The notes below the pieces were generated by a model. The model made no database searches and was not told the origin of the DNA. It worked only from the letters and a program-made list of their open reading frames with translations. A program made the position numbers and the translations under genes. Positions 1-11,566 of a DNA stretch of 64,000 bases are shown here, one piece after another. The stretch's first letter is position 1, and every line of letters begins with the position of its first letter. This stretch comes from Warburgia ugandensis. Its lineage: Eukaryota; Streptophyta; Magnoliopsida; Canellales; Canellaceae. The stretch is from contig CP141130.1 of the NCBI GenBank assembly GCA_035236585.1, positions 33,243,501 to 33,307,500 of the forward strand. Direction: 5' to 3'.

Positions 1-484
1 GATTGGAATAAGAGACCTAAATTCAATTAGGCACTTTATTTCAAATCAAATATCACAGATCTCACTATCTAAAATCTCCTACCATACCTTAGCTACAAAA
101 CATCTAAAGAAATTTTGAGATCCAATGGTTCAAACAACGAAAATCACAAGATAAGTGGATCTTAGGCTATCTTATCATCAAAATTGGTATTTTCTTAAAT
201 TGGTCCATGTAACCAATGTTTTTCTCCAATTAAGTAGGTGGAACTACTTCATGGACATATTTATTATTGTTTGATGAAATTTCTATTTTATTATAATTTT
301 ATTTGGGTGAAAAATGATAAAAATAAAGTAAATACCAGAACCTTTAATTCATGAAGATTGCGGGTTTAGATGGAAAATCTAACCCTCCCAATAGATCCAG
401 AAGGGTCCAAAACCCCTAGGGTAAAAGTTTCACAAATTTCTATTATGTTTTATGCTCTCAATTGAAAGGGATTGATTGGATGGT

Positions 485-720
485 CTAGAATGGATTGTCC
501 GATCTCCCGATCGGATAGGGTCCCCAAGACAGCGTGCAGAACACTGCACAGAAACGCCGCATGCGGCAATGTTTCTGTACGCACGACGCGTGCCCAATGT
601 CATGCCAAAGGGACGACCGCACGTAAAGGACGGTCTCGGGTAGGAGCGTCCGTTGTGCGTCCTGGTGACAAGCGCACGACGACCAGAGCGTTCCGTTCCA
701 CCCGAATGATTTGTCTCATC
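485..720. other. GC- and CpG-rich block inside LTR A1
   Basis: A sharply GC-rich stretch with many CG dinucleotides sits in otherwise AT-rich LTR sequence. The same relative position in A2 (about 8530-8760) and a comparable position in the E LTR (about 26440-26800) are also CpG-rich. It lies downstream of the expected TATA box, so it would be in the transcribed leader. Open frames on both strands here follow from base composition and are not conserved. Confidence 0.6.
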
Positions 721-1060
721 CATTCTGATGGGCCCATATCATATTTAGGCCATAGGAATGGATTATGAAATTCCAAATTCAATTCAGGAGTCATATGAAC
801 TCCAAATTGAGATTAGAAAGAAGCTATGGAAAGCTTACAACCTCTAGTTTCTTATGAAATGATAAAATGGAGAAAATATCTTATGAAACTTTCTGTATTC
901 AAGCAATAAGTTTCCAATTTCCAAGATCTTCAAGATCTGAGGTGATCAGATCTTGGTAATCTATTTTGATAATGATATAATGTTAAAATAAAGTGATATA
1001 TATGGTTTATTTGGACATATATGAGATATATTAAGGGATCTACCCATTATGACAAAAAAA

Positions 1061-1380
1061 CCCTAAAAATACAAAGGGACCCACTTGATCAGTGAGATCA
1101 AGTGTGATCAGATCCTTAGGATGGATTGAATGAATGTTAATATGATGAAATCTTGGGAGGTCATAGATTGGATATGACAAAAACAAAGCAACATGATCTT
1201 TGGACCTTAATAAAGAAAAACCCTAAAAATACAAAGGGACCTACTTGATCAATGAGATCAAGTGTTATCAGATCCCTAGAATGGATTAAATGAATGTTAA
1301 TATGACAAAATCTAGGGTGATTATGGATTGGATATGACAAAAACAAAGCAATATGATCTTAGGACCTTAATAAAGAAAAA
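1061..1380. repeat. 160-bp tandem duplication in LTR A1
   Basis: Two adjacent copies of about 160 bp each begin with CCCTAAAAATACAAAGGGAC (1061 and 1221). Each contains the dyad CACTTGATC-N5-GATCAAGTG. A2 has a single copy near 9122-9280, so the duplication is private to A1. Confidence 0.85.
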
Positions 1381-2462
1381 CCCCTAAATGTAATTAAAAC
1401 CCTTGATTAAAAGAAAAAGATCTCAGATCAAATGGTTGGATCATAAGTAAAGGTTTCTAAAAATATTAATGTAATTAGTTTCATTAATTGATAATAGCAT
1501 TTTAAATGTAATTTATGTTATAAAGCATGCTAGTGCAACTTTTAGACTTTAGCATGATATGTGATTAGATTGTTATAATAGGTTGCTAGATTTAATTATC
1601 TCATGGGCATGTTAGTGTGATTTTAAGCAAGTGTAACTTAGGATCAAGTTAGTATGATTTCATGCCATTGTAACCTAGGACCATGCTAGGATTTCATGTA
1701 AGATTATACTATAGTATGAGATTGTACATTAGGACCATGTTAGTTTAAATTGAGTTATTAAGGTATATTAGTTGAAAATCATGCTAGTGTAACTTTAAGT
1801 ACCTTGTATCATTATCATTAACTTGTTCAATTATGTATTTTTATGCTTTGAATTTATAATTCATTTATGGTTAAATTTCATTAGTAGATCTACTTTTTAT
1901 GAGATAAAGAGCATAAAACACCAAAAATAGAATCTAATGAGAAAGTAGAGTTTCATCACACAAATAAGAGTGGATTATTTTGGACTTAATTAGTAAGGGC
2001 TATAGTTAGTAGGACAATATAAGGATTATCAGTGGTGAACAAGGCAGCTATCCGAGAGCACTAGTACAGATTAGACTATAGCATGGTAGCCCTTTGATTA
2101 TTTTGCACTATGATGCATATGAGACTAGGCATAGTGAAATGCCTTATGTTTTAGCATAATGAAATGCTAGGTAATTGCATATTACCAATATTTTCTAAGA
2201 AGGGAAATTCCTAATGTACGATTAGCTGAAATACTAAATTCTCATAATGGAGAGAATTGATCAGCTTAGTTGGGAATGATATTTGACTACTTTCATAAAT
2301 TTAACTGATTTACCCATGTATAGCATGTATGTGTATGGATGTACATATATTACAAAGTAAAGAATAGAGATATAAATATGTTTAGGGATAATGGGATTAT
2401 GAAGTATTAGCATTATATTGTCAATTATTATGCTTCTTGAATCCCCTACCAAACATTGCTTG

Positions 2463-2493
2463 CTGAGATATTGTAAATGTTGCAATATCTCAG
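2463..2493 (+). other. conserved LTR stem-loop, copy in A1
   Basis: CTGAGATATTG and CAATATCTCAG pair perfectly around a 9-base loop. Equivalent stems occur in the other Tekay-like LTRs of the window at 11538-11566, 18163-18192, 28070-28088, 40831-40861 and 48755-48785. Confidence 0.75.
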
Positions 2494-2917
2494 ATAGAGG
2501 GAAGGAGAGTTGGAGCTCAAGACGATAGAAGACTTGAAGAGAATAATCTTCAAGGTATACCCTTGAAGACATGTATTTTGCTTTGTTTGAGAGTGTTGTA
2601 TTGTAATGAGAGTTTCATTGTATGGTGAGCTTTAAGTTTGGATTATGTAATTTGGATAAGTATTGTAGTGGATTTGGCTATACTGTGAACCACTGGATGG
2701 ATTCTAAAATTTAATGAAAATATATTCCTTCAATGGAATTTTATCTTGTACAAAGTTTTACTTATGTTATGTATTAAGTGATGACTTGGGTTTTACAAAA
2801 CAAGTTCTAAAGAAAAGAATTTCCACTACTTTGTTTTGCAAATTTTTTTTTTACTATTAAGGGCCTTGCCTTTCAAAATATATTACAAAACGTGTTACAA
2901 AAACCCAGGTCGTCACA

Positions 2918-3803
2918 TGAGCAATAGAGAAAATGGAAGAACTACCTTGTTCACAATTACATAGCTTTATATGTCAATGATCCGTTAGGGTTATATGTAG
3001 TGCCTTCCATTTATTCTAATGTTATTGACTAGGACATGTGGAATGCATTTGTACAAGACCACACCTCCCCTGAATTTGAGGTATGTGTTAAAACGATGAT
3101 TCATTTAACTACGTATATGTAGCATCCAATTGTTGTACTTGATTATGTATGTAGAAATGTGCATGTAAAGAGCGTAAGAGGAAGAAAGGTGCATGAAACT
3201 AATATGTAGCACCACCTCTCCAGGTTGGGCTATGCTTGTTTGGAAGAGAGTCAAGTAAGCATTTGTGATAGTTTATTTCTTTCAAATTATATTGTAGTTA
3301 TATATGTTTCATTACTTAACTATAGTGTCTTGCTTAACAGTATAACAAAGTTGGGACTATGGATCCCATTGATTGTGCCATCCTCTAGGAGATGGTGTAT
3401 TCGGTGGGCCTTAATGCCAAACATTCACAAATGAAGCTATTACAGAAGTTACTTCTCGCATTGTATGTGGTTCCACTTGCTACACTTGACTACCTTCAAT
3501 TTTACACAAATAAATAAATGAACTGATCATTTCCTTCTAATTAAATTTTGCACGGCACTCATATCCAAGAAAGTGCTAATACAATAACTCTAAGCAGCAC
3601 CGCTATGAATGATGACATCCTGTATAGGTCTATGGACAAGAAGGACCACCCTAGTCGAGTTAGGGCCATAGGTGGTTTTGTTCCTTTTAAATTCTTTCAT
3701 AAATGAATACTTATAGAAGAAGATCTAGAGGCCTACAATGACTTGTGTGAGAGGATAAAAATGAATATACTTAATCAGCTACATGACGAGGGTTTTGGTG
3801 ATA
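2918..3803 (+). pseudogene. CACTA second-ORF (Transposase_24-like) remnant
   Basis: Conceptual translation gives scattered blocks typical of the plant En/Spm-associated Transposase_24 family. They are a W-N-A-F-V...TSPEFE block ending at a GAG|gtatgt donor near 3080, an HHLSRLGYACLEES block near 3205-3255 ending at CAA|gtaagc, an exon after the AACAG acceptor near 3340, and a GRVRGVGGFV-like block (SRVRAIGGFVPFKFF) near 3653-3700. In-frame stops and frame changes show it is dead. It is the target into which the CACTA element at 3804 inserted, and its continuation should lie at 61566-61929. The family assignment rests on motif resemblance only. Confidence 0.6.
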
Positions 3804-3828
3804 CACTACTACACATGAGGCTTTTAAA
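3804..3828 (+). repeat. left TIR of the CACTA element
   Basis: CACTACTACACATGAGG followed by CTTTTAAA; preceded by ATA. It mismatches the inverse of the right end at positions 7, 11 and 13 only. Confidence 0.85.
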
Positions 3829-3837
3829 GTTGGTATA

Positions 3838-4265
3838 AAGAAGTCGTTATTTACACTACTAACTTCATAAATATTTTACAACTCATTTAGAAAAAATCAA
3901 CTTTGAAAGTATACACTTAAGAAGTTTTTTAATAGAAAGCTAACTTCTTTAGTCTAGTGCAAAGAGAAAATTTTGTGTGAGAAAGGACTTTTAAAGTCAT
4001 TTGAATCAAACTACTTCAAAAGTTAAGAATTTTAAAGTTGTTTCTTTCTAAATGACTTTAAAAGTGTAAAACATTTAAAGTCATTTAGTTCAAACAACTT
4101 TAAAAGTCTTAACTTTTGAAGTTGTTTAGAATAACACAACTTTAAAACATTTGGACTTTTAACGTTGTTTGAACCAAATGACTTTAAAAATCCTTTGCCG
4201 CTTAAATTTCTCTTCAGGCTAGACTAAAGAAGTTGTTTTTCTATTAAACAACTTTAAAATTTATA
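3838..4265. repeat. subterminal repeat and foldback of the CACTA element
   Basis: About a dozen copies of a GACTTTAAAAGTT / AAAGTCATTTG-type motif occur in both orientations. Positions 3922-4254 form one long imperfect hairpin: AACTTCTTTAGTCTAG on the left (about 3951) meets CTAGACTAAAGAAGTT on the right (about 4220), and arms of about 150 bp meet near 4090. CACTA transposases bind such subterminal repeats in known elements; binding here is inferred. Confidence 0.8.
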
Positions 4266-4608
4266 AAAGTAATACTTTGTTTTAATAATTTTGCATTAAC
4301 ATTCGATATTTTTTTTTTTTTACTATTTTCATTTGTACACAAGCTGAAGCTCATACATATAGGTTGATTTTCATTGTGGATGGATCAAATCCCAATTGTG
4401 AATTGGAATTATATTTATATATCCTCATTCAATATCAATTTTTGAGTCTTGGTTAATATCTCTTTTGTTTGTCTCATATGTAACCAAGTCTTTTGCATAT
4501 TCTTATATTTATTATGTACAAAATGAGTGATTCAACATTGATTTGTGAGAAACATTATAAGTTGCCACATTAATTAGTGAATTTAAAGTCATGAAAAAAT
4601 GAGTTTAA

Positions 4609-4698
4609 GGACTTTTAAAGTTGTTTTCCAAGAAACGACTTCAAAAGCTTCAACTTTTAAAGTTATTTTCTGAAAATGACTTTAAAAGTCCTTCATCT
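4609..4698. repeat. second small foldback of the CACTA element
   Basis: AAGGACTTTTAAAGTTGTTT and its imperfect inverse ending AAAATGACTTTAAAAGTCCTT give a hairpin with arms of about 45 bp, built from the same motif as 3838-4265. Confidence 0.8.
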
Positions 4699-5450
4699 AT
4701 AAAAGGCCAAAGTCATCTCATTTTTTCCTATATCCCTTGTTCATGTTCTTTATGTCATGAGTGGCATGACAGCCTCCTCCTCTGGTCCTTATGTCTCTCT
4801 CTATCTTGTTTCCCTTCTTGCTTTCTATTTTGGATATTTTGATTATTTGTGGTATGCAAAATGCTATAAGTACATCAAAACCTCTTTTTATCAAGCATGA
4901 CTTTCTTGTTACTAACTCTCTCTATTTGCATTTTGTAGATCAAGTGAGTTTTTTCATTATAGATGATGGGGTTAAGAAGTGTGTTCGATCATCGTGATTT
5001 CAACAAATGTACATGATTTCATTGCAAGCAAGAACTATTTTTGTCTCTAACCATCACCATTAGAGAAATGAATAACATTACAATTTATGGTTATCATCCA
5101 AAATTAGGGTTTGATAAAGAGAAATGGAACCATCAAGTTGGCTGAGGAAGTTGTAGCTTAAAGCTTTACCCTCTCTTCCCATAGTGTGGTGTTAGCTGAA
5201 TACTAGGGGGCTAGATTTTGATGAAATCATTTCAAATTAACTCTTTGATCATGATCTTGTTTTAATGAGATCCAATAAAATGTAACATTTTATATAAGTA
5301 ATAAAAAGGATGATAAATGATGAGTTATTCTAAAAAATACTTTGATTTCCTTGTTCACGTATTTGTTTATACATATATGTGTGTGTGTGCAAAGAATGCA
5401 TGAGTCAACGCTGACTATCATCAAAAATTAGTTTCATTGTGCATTTATGT
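4699..5450. other. CACTA internal sequence, no gene recognised
   Basis: Low-complexity AT-rich sequence with a short ATATGTGTGTGTG tract near 5372. The last part (GAGTCAACGCTGACT..AAATTAGTTTCATT) resembles 55605-55650 on the other side of the nested array, which supports one host element for both sides. The short open frames 4621-4842 and 4791-4997 have no support as genes. Confidence 0.5.
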
Positions 5451-6654
5451 TGATAAGTGCCTCATTTTGCATAAAAACCACCCAATTAGTTATACATGTG
5501 TTACAACTTATAGGAGTGAATTAGGGTTTTTAACCAAAATTCGTAACACATACATTTTTTACCTAATGACTCAAAATTCTAATATTTTGTAGGTCTAGAG
5601 GCTAATCCAAGATAAGGATGTGATTAATCATATTTTCTTGGAATTTAATTAGAAGTTTTTACTTTTTTGTAGAAAGTGAAATGATGATTGAGCAACCTAG
5701 ATCAATCGAGATGAACATTGAAGATCAAGATTATAAGATTGAGTCAAAGCCTAAGAATCATCAATCCAACATGAAATCAAAGGTCAAGATCATCATTAGG
5801 TCAAGCATGTAGGCAACTATAAGAGCTAAAGGTGATTAAAATGGCCCTATGAAGTAAGCCACGCATTTCCACTACCTTTGCGTGGAAGCCATTCAAGCTA
5901 GCTTAGCCATATAAATCATGAGAGAAGGTGACAAGCTAAGGAAATCAAGCCAAGCCATTCTAGCCATTAAAACATAGGATGTGGGCCATGATGCCAAGAT
6001 AAATGATCCCTCAAAGTGAGCCACAAAAGGCAACTAAGACAAATTCCACATGGAGTCATACAATTGGAGGAGAATTTAGGAATTGACCCACTTTTTAAAT
6101 TTGGATTTTCAAGGTTTTATTAGAAGGTTTGAAAGAATTATGTAAAAATTAAGATGATTATGCATTGGTGGACCCATCAAGAGAGAAACCCTACTTTTCA
6201 AATCCATCTTCCACTCCTTTTCCACTCTTTTTCCTAGGGTTACAAGTTATAGGAGGGATGCATATCAATATAAAAAAATGCCCCCCACTTTTCTATTGGT
6301 GATCAAGGGTTTCCTAAATAGAAAACCCTAGATCTACTTCAAACAAAACAACTTTGGATCCCTACATATTTACAAATTTTCCTAAACACCATTCCTTATC
6401 ACTTCCATAACTTTCCATCCACCAAACATTAGTAAATATGGAAGGAAAGAGCTCCACTTTCTTATGTTGAAAAAGAGGACCCCTTGTTAAGAATTAGACA
6501 CCAGCCATCACATCTCTCTTATGTCATCTTTCCACTCCTCTTTCTTACATCATCTTGCTAATTCATCTCCCATCTAACCTTACTCAATCAATGCCCAAAC
6601 TCAAGGACCACTTTCCTCATGTTTTCACCCCTTCCTAAGTTAGGAAAGCACTCT

Positions 6655-6664
6655 TATATATATA
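6655..6664 (+). promoter_or_regulatory. TATA box of LTR C1
   Basis: TATATATATA followed by AGCCCCATG. The same arrangement is at 24085-24095 in LTR C2, while LTR C3 has a degraded version (CCATATGCAGCCCCATG, near 53662). Confidence 0.6.
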
Positions 6665-6766
6665 GCCCCATGCTCCATACGAATTTTCCAAGTAGAGGTG
6701 TGTGGCACACCTTGAAATCAAGCTATCCTTTGGTATTATTTGTTGCAAGACTTTGGGATTTCCTAG

Positions 6767-6815
6767 TGTGATGACCCAGGTTTTTGTACCACGTTTTGTA
6801 ATGTGTTTTGAAAGG
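6767..6815 (-). repeat. inverted copy of the family A LTR 3' terminus
   Basis: TGTGATGACCCAGGTTTTTG and the following bases to TTTTGAAAGG are the reverse complement of the end of LTR A1 (about 2869-2917) with few differences. It joins pol coding sequence directly at 6816. Confidence 0.85.
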
Positions 6816-6817
6816 TA

Positions 6818-7210
6818 TCACCTATCAAAGGGGTAATGAGGTTTGGAAGTAAAGAAAAACTTAGTCCTAGATTCATTGGTCCGTTTGAAATCTTAGAAAG
6901 AGTTGGTCCAGTGGCCTACAAATTAGCCTTACCACCTCAACTCTCAGAAATACATAGTGTCTTTCATGTGTCTATGCTAAGGAAATACCTCCAAGATGAC
7001 ACTTATGTGCTTCAAAGGGTGCCAGAAGAGCGAACGCCTGACCTAACCTTAGAAGAGAAGGCAATACGAATTCTGGACTGTAAGGAACAGAAGTTAAGAA
7101 CCAAAAGCATTCCGTTAGTCAAAGTCCTGTGGCAACATCACTCTGTTGAGGAAGTCAAGTGGAAAACGGAAGTAGAAATGAGGAAGACACACCCTAGTTT
7201 GTTTGAATAA
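6818..7210 (+). pseudogene. Ty3/gypsy pol 3' end: integrase C-terminus and chromodomain
   Basis: This open frame of about 130 codons is the C-terminal end of a chromovirus polyprotein. It starts inside the integrase tail at [18 protein letters not shown], continues through the GPF/Y module ([18 protein letters not shown], then [13 protein letters not shown]) and ends with the short Del/Tekay-type chromodomain ([18 protein letters not shown]...MRKTHPSLF). In this family the integrase tail helps strand transfer and the chromodomain targets heterochromatin. The frame is intact to its stop, but the catalytic core, RT, RNase H, protease and gag are missing, so it is a truncated relic. A methionine at 6836 is internal to the family sequence and is not a true start. 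The polypurine tract and LTR follow within about 45 bp, as expected for the polyprotein end. Confidence 0.93.
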
Positions 7211-7241
7211 GTATTACAAATTTCAAGAACGAAATTATTAT

Positions 7242-7253
7242 AAGGGGGGAAGA
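7242..7253 (+). promoter_or_regulatory. polypurine tract of A2
   Basis: AAGGGGGGAAGA lies immediately before the LTR start TGTAATAACCCC; it would be the plus-strand primer site. Confidence 0.85.
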
Positions 7254-7870
7254 TTGTAATAACCCCAACTTTTGTAATTGATTGAGAAAATCAATAAAGT
7301 TTGAGTTTCAGATATTTCAGGCTGAAATATTGGGGTTATTTAGAATATACTTTTTATAAAAGTATAATCAAATCATAAGACATGTAAAATTGAAATTAAA
7401 CTTAGCAAACCCTTTAAAATGACTGTAAGCACAACAAATTCTGAATTCGGATAAGAAATCCTTAAGTTTCTCCATTTCTTGGACCAAAGGGGTAAAATAG
7501 TAATTTTACCCAAAAATCAAAATCTTCCAAAAATCAAAATATGAGACATCAAAATTTATAATGTAGTAAGAAATACGAATCCAACGCCACTAAGTACACT
7601 CAAATCCGAGATCATGGGAATAAAACCCAAAATTTTATGCATAAATGGCAAAACGGTCTTTTTACACCATGTGGGGCCCACATGGGGCCCACAGGGACCC
7701 AAAAGCCAATCTTATCAGCAGCCCACATGATTTCATGGGTCAACAAACATCAGCTGGTCTTGGGGAAGAAAAATGGGGCATGGGGAAGAAAAAATGGAGC
7801 ATGGGAAACTTTCAGGCCATTTAATAATAAAAAATAAAATATTATAATCATGAAAAAAGACCCAAAATGC

Positions 7871-7880
7871 CTATATATAC
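7871..7880 (+). promoter_or_regulatory. TATA box of LTR A2
   Basis: CTATATATAC followed by AACCCTAAAAATCC, about 620 bp into the LTR, a usual place for a U3/R boundary in long plant LTRs. The start site is inferred. Confidence 0.55.
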
Positions 7881-8529
7881 AACCCTAAAAATCCTCAAAA
7901 AATGAGCATAAAATTTCCACAAAATTTTCTTCACTCTCCCTGAAAAATTAGACCTAGATCCCTCCCCCAAGACCCAAAATTTCCAAGAGATATCTCTCTT
8001 TCCAATTTGTTTTTCTTTTTAGATTGGAACAAGAGACCTAAAATCAATTAGGAACTCTGTTCCAGATCTAATTTGATCAATTCCACTGTCCAAAACTTCT
8101 CAACATATCTATTCTACAAAACCTCCAAAGAAATTTCAAGATCCAACGGCTCAAACAACGGATTTTTTGCAAGAAAGGTGGATCTTAGGCCATATCTTCA
8201 TCAACAAGGCATTCTTTTTAAATTGGGCATATAACCAAGGTTTTTTCTCCAATCAGGTGGGTGGAAATACTTTCTATAGATGTTTAATACTTTTTTATGT
8301 AATTTTTAGTTTACTGTAATTTATTTTGGTAATAAAAGGGTAAAAATAAAGTAAACACAAGAACCCTTAATTCTAGATGATAGAGTGCTCAGATAAAAAT
8401 TCTGACTACACCAATCAATCCAGAATGGTCCAAAACCCCTAGGGTAGAAATTTCACAATGATCAGAGACATTTTAGGCCCTTAATTGAGAGAGGATTGAT
8501 TGGACGGTCCAGAATGGACTATCCAATCT

Positions 8530-8760
8530 CCAGATCTAACGACGCCCAAGACGCACACGTGACGCACCGTCGGAAACGGCACGTGCACTGCGCGTGGGAC
8601 GTCATCCCAAGTGAGACGACGGCGCGTTCATCACAACCACGAGCGGACGCGCCAGACGGGAGTTCCCTTTACGGGTGTGGACGCCCCGCAAGGGTGCTTC
8701 CTCCATTCATCCCAATGGACGCGCCCAACAAACCGAACGCATCCGCCTAGCTTGGTTTTC
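8530..8760. other. GC- and CpG-rich block inside LTR A2
   Basis: Dense CG dinucleotides (GACGCACCGTCG, CGCGTGGGACG and similar) in an AT-rich LTR, at the position matching 485-720 in A1. The two copies align only loosely, so the block diverges faster than its surroundings. Confidence 0.6.
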
Positions 8761-9689
8761 TGCCCGAAAGATCTGGGCTATCTGTTCCTTGGGGCCAGAT
8801 CAAATCTAAGCCCTAGGAAAGACTGTGAACTTCCAGATCCAATTCCAGAGTCATCTGAACTCCAATTGAGATTGGAAAGAAGCTATGGAAAGCTTGAAAC
8901 CTCTATTTTCTGATGAAATGGTAAAATGGACATGATATTCAGTAAAAACTTTCTATATTAAAGAAACAAGTTTCCAATTACCTAGATCTTTAAGATCTGA
9001 GATGATCAGATCTTGAAAATATATTTTAATAATAATATACTATTGAAATAAAGTGAGATCTATGGTTTAATTGGATATATATGAGATATATTAAGGGATC
9101 TACCCATTATGGTAGAAAAATCCTAAAAATACAAAGGGACCCACTTGATCAATGAGGTCAAGTGTGATCAGATCCTTGGGATGGATAGAATGAATGTTGA
9201 TATGATGAAATCCAAGGAAATCATGGATGGATTATGACAAAAATAGATTAATATGATCTTTTGACCTTAATAAATAAAATTCCCTAAATATAACTAAAAT
9301 CCTTAATCAAAGGAAAAGATCTAAGATCAAATGATTGGATCATAAGTAAAGGTTTCTAAAAATGTTAATGTAATTAGTTTCATTTTATATAATAGCATTT
9401 TAAATATGATTATATTATAAAGCATGCTAGTATAACATTTAGACTTTAGCATGATATGTGATTTCATTGTTATCATAAGGTGCTAGATTTAATTATTTTA
9501 AGTACCTTGCCTCATTATCATTAAATGTTAAATTATGTAGTTTTATGCATTGAATTTATAATTCATTTATGGTTAAATGCTATTAGTAGATCTACTTGTT
9601 ATGAGATAAAGAGCATAAAACATCAAAAATGTATTCTATTGAGAAAGTAGAGTTTCATTACACAAATAAGAATGGAGTACTTTGGACTT

Positions 9690-10085
9690 AATTAGTAAGA
9701 GCTATAGTTAGTAGGATAGTATAAGAATTATCAAGTCCTTGGCCCAAACTAGGAAAAGAATAATAAACCCCATGAATGACATTATAAATATTCATGGACT
9801 TAATTAAAAATCCATTAGAAAGAGTACTTAGGGTAAACTTGCTTATAGGAACCTTATGAAAGGTTGAGCTATGGTCATTCTAGTGAATGACGAGCATAGT
9901 GGTTAAGGGGGTTATCTAATAGGGCCTCGCTCTTCCCCTACTTTTCGTTGATGTATGTGAGGTCTAAAGGCCTCCTTACATGAGGATTGAAGTAACCACT
10001 TTGTATTCACCCATTCAGCTAGTAAGCCTTAGCCAATTGGAAATAAGAGGAGCAGTCTATATTTAGGCTTGAATAAACTACCTTC
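9690..10085 (+). repeat. module shared with elements B and C, copy in LTR A2
   Basis: Collinear blocks such as TCTAATAGGGCCTCGCTCTT, GAGGTCTAAA.GCCTCCTTACATGAGGATT and a run of TTAACCACTTT/AACTGGTAAG-like sequence recur in LTR A3 (16480-16885) and in the leaders of C (18850-19245, 37178-37575) and B (32430-32810, minus). Confidence 0.75.
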
Positions 10086-11537
10086 AACTAGCACATTAAC
10101 TGGTTGAATAATAATAATAAGAGCATAAAAGGTTAGTAAATTACCTACCCCTAATAAAAACAGTAAGTAAGATAAGGATGATCAAACAAGATCCATTAGA
10201 TCTTGGATGATCAAGAACAATAAGAATAAGAACACTATATTGTACTTAGTATGCATGTTTATTAGTATACTTGTTATAGTTCATTAGATTAGATAATCCA
10301 AACCCTTGATCAAAGATGATTCAAGGAAGAAAACCAAGATCATCCTCCATAGGGATGATCTAATAACTGAACTTAGATCAAAGAAGAATTAGATGATAGA
10401 AGATCTAGGACCTTGATCTTTATCAACATGTGTAGATTATCAATCAATGGATCTATGAAAGATCAAGATCAAGGAGATGGACATACAAAGACTTAGAGAT
10501 AGAAAAATACTTAGATATGAATGATCTAAAGATCATTCTAAACATCAGATCTAGTGATCAATCGAATTGTTCATAATTTATATATTGACAATATGTATGG
10601 ATGTATAGATTACATGCATCAGTCAGGATCATGGAAGATTGGGGAAAAGAGATCAATCCTTAAAGGTAGGAGGATTTGATGAATGCATACATGATTGTAC
10701 TCATGATCTTATGTTGACAAGAGTAATGATAATACTTGTATTAAATCTCTTGAAAACCTTATGATCCAACCAAACACATATAAGATGGTTAAGGACTAAA
10801 CTATAAGTGAATAGGGAACTAGGAAATATTTTCACCCTAAGTAAACAGACATATGGCCTGATATATATGAAATCTATTTTACATACAAGATTGGAGGCTC
10901 GTGAATTTTTTTTAATAGGCATAAGCCTAGGGGAATGCTATTGCTAAAGGAGTTATGAGGGTTTGGCCACCCGCTCCTTGAAATTTAATGATATGATGAT
11001 ACCTTTCCCAAAGAAAGGATAAAAGTCAGGTGGTGGCAATTATGGGAAGGCCACCACTGTGAAAGTCCTGCCCCCCCCATATGGGTAGTGACATAATATT
11101 TTCCATCATGGTATTAGTGGTGAACAAGGCAGTTATCCGAGCGTGCTAGTACGGATCAGACTGCAGCATAGCAACCTTTCTGATTCTTTTGCATCATGAT
11201 GCATATGAGAATAGGCATAGTGAAATGGCTTATGTTTTAGCATAATGAAATGCTAGGTAATTGTATATTATCAATATTTCCCAAGAAGGGAAATTCCCAG
11301 TATAAGATTAGCTGTAATACTAAATTCTCATAATGGAGAGAATTGATCAGCTTAGTTGGGAATGATATTTGACTATTTTCACAAATTTAACTGGTTTACC
11401 CATGAAGGGTATGTATGTATATAGATATACATAACTTACAAAGTAAAGAGTATGATTGAGGATAATGAGATTATGAAGTATTGGAATTACCTTGTCAATT
11501 ATTATATTTCTTGAATCCCCTACCAAGCATTGCTTGT

Positions 11538-11566
11538 TGAGATATTGTACTTGTTGCAATATCTCA
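11538..11566 (+). other. conserved LTR stem-loop, copy in A2
   Basis: TGAGATATTG pairs with CAATATCTCA around TACTTGTTG. Confidence 0.75.

Larger units (their letters stand above)
1..2917 (+). mobile_element. LTR of Tekay-like chromovirus (A1), 3' part
   Basis: The sequence runs collinear with the LTR at 7255-11827, entering at the equivalent of about 8022 (GATTGGAA..AGAGACCTAA), and ends in AACCCAGGTCGTCACA, the terminus of this family. The 5' part lies outside the window, so solo LTR and element end cannot be told apart. It is not followed by a tRNA-iMet-type primer site, so 2917 is an outer end; the flank TGAGC (2918-2922) would be its target duplication. Relative to A2 it lacks 9734-11116 and has a 160-bp tandem duplication. 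Short open frames here are fortuitous. Confidence 0.85.

Noticed and set aside
430..794. Open frames on both strands near the left edge
   Set aside because: CpG-rich block of LTR A1; the frames are not conserved in A2.
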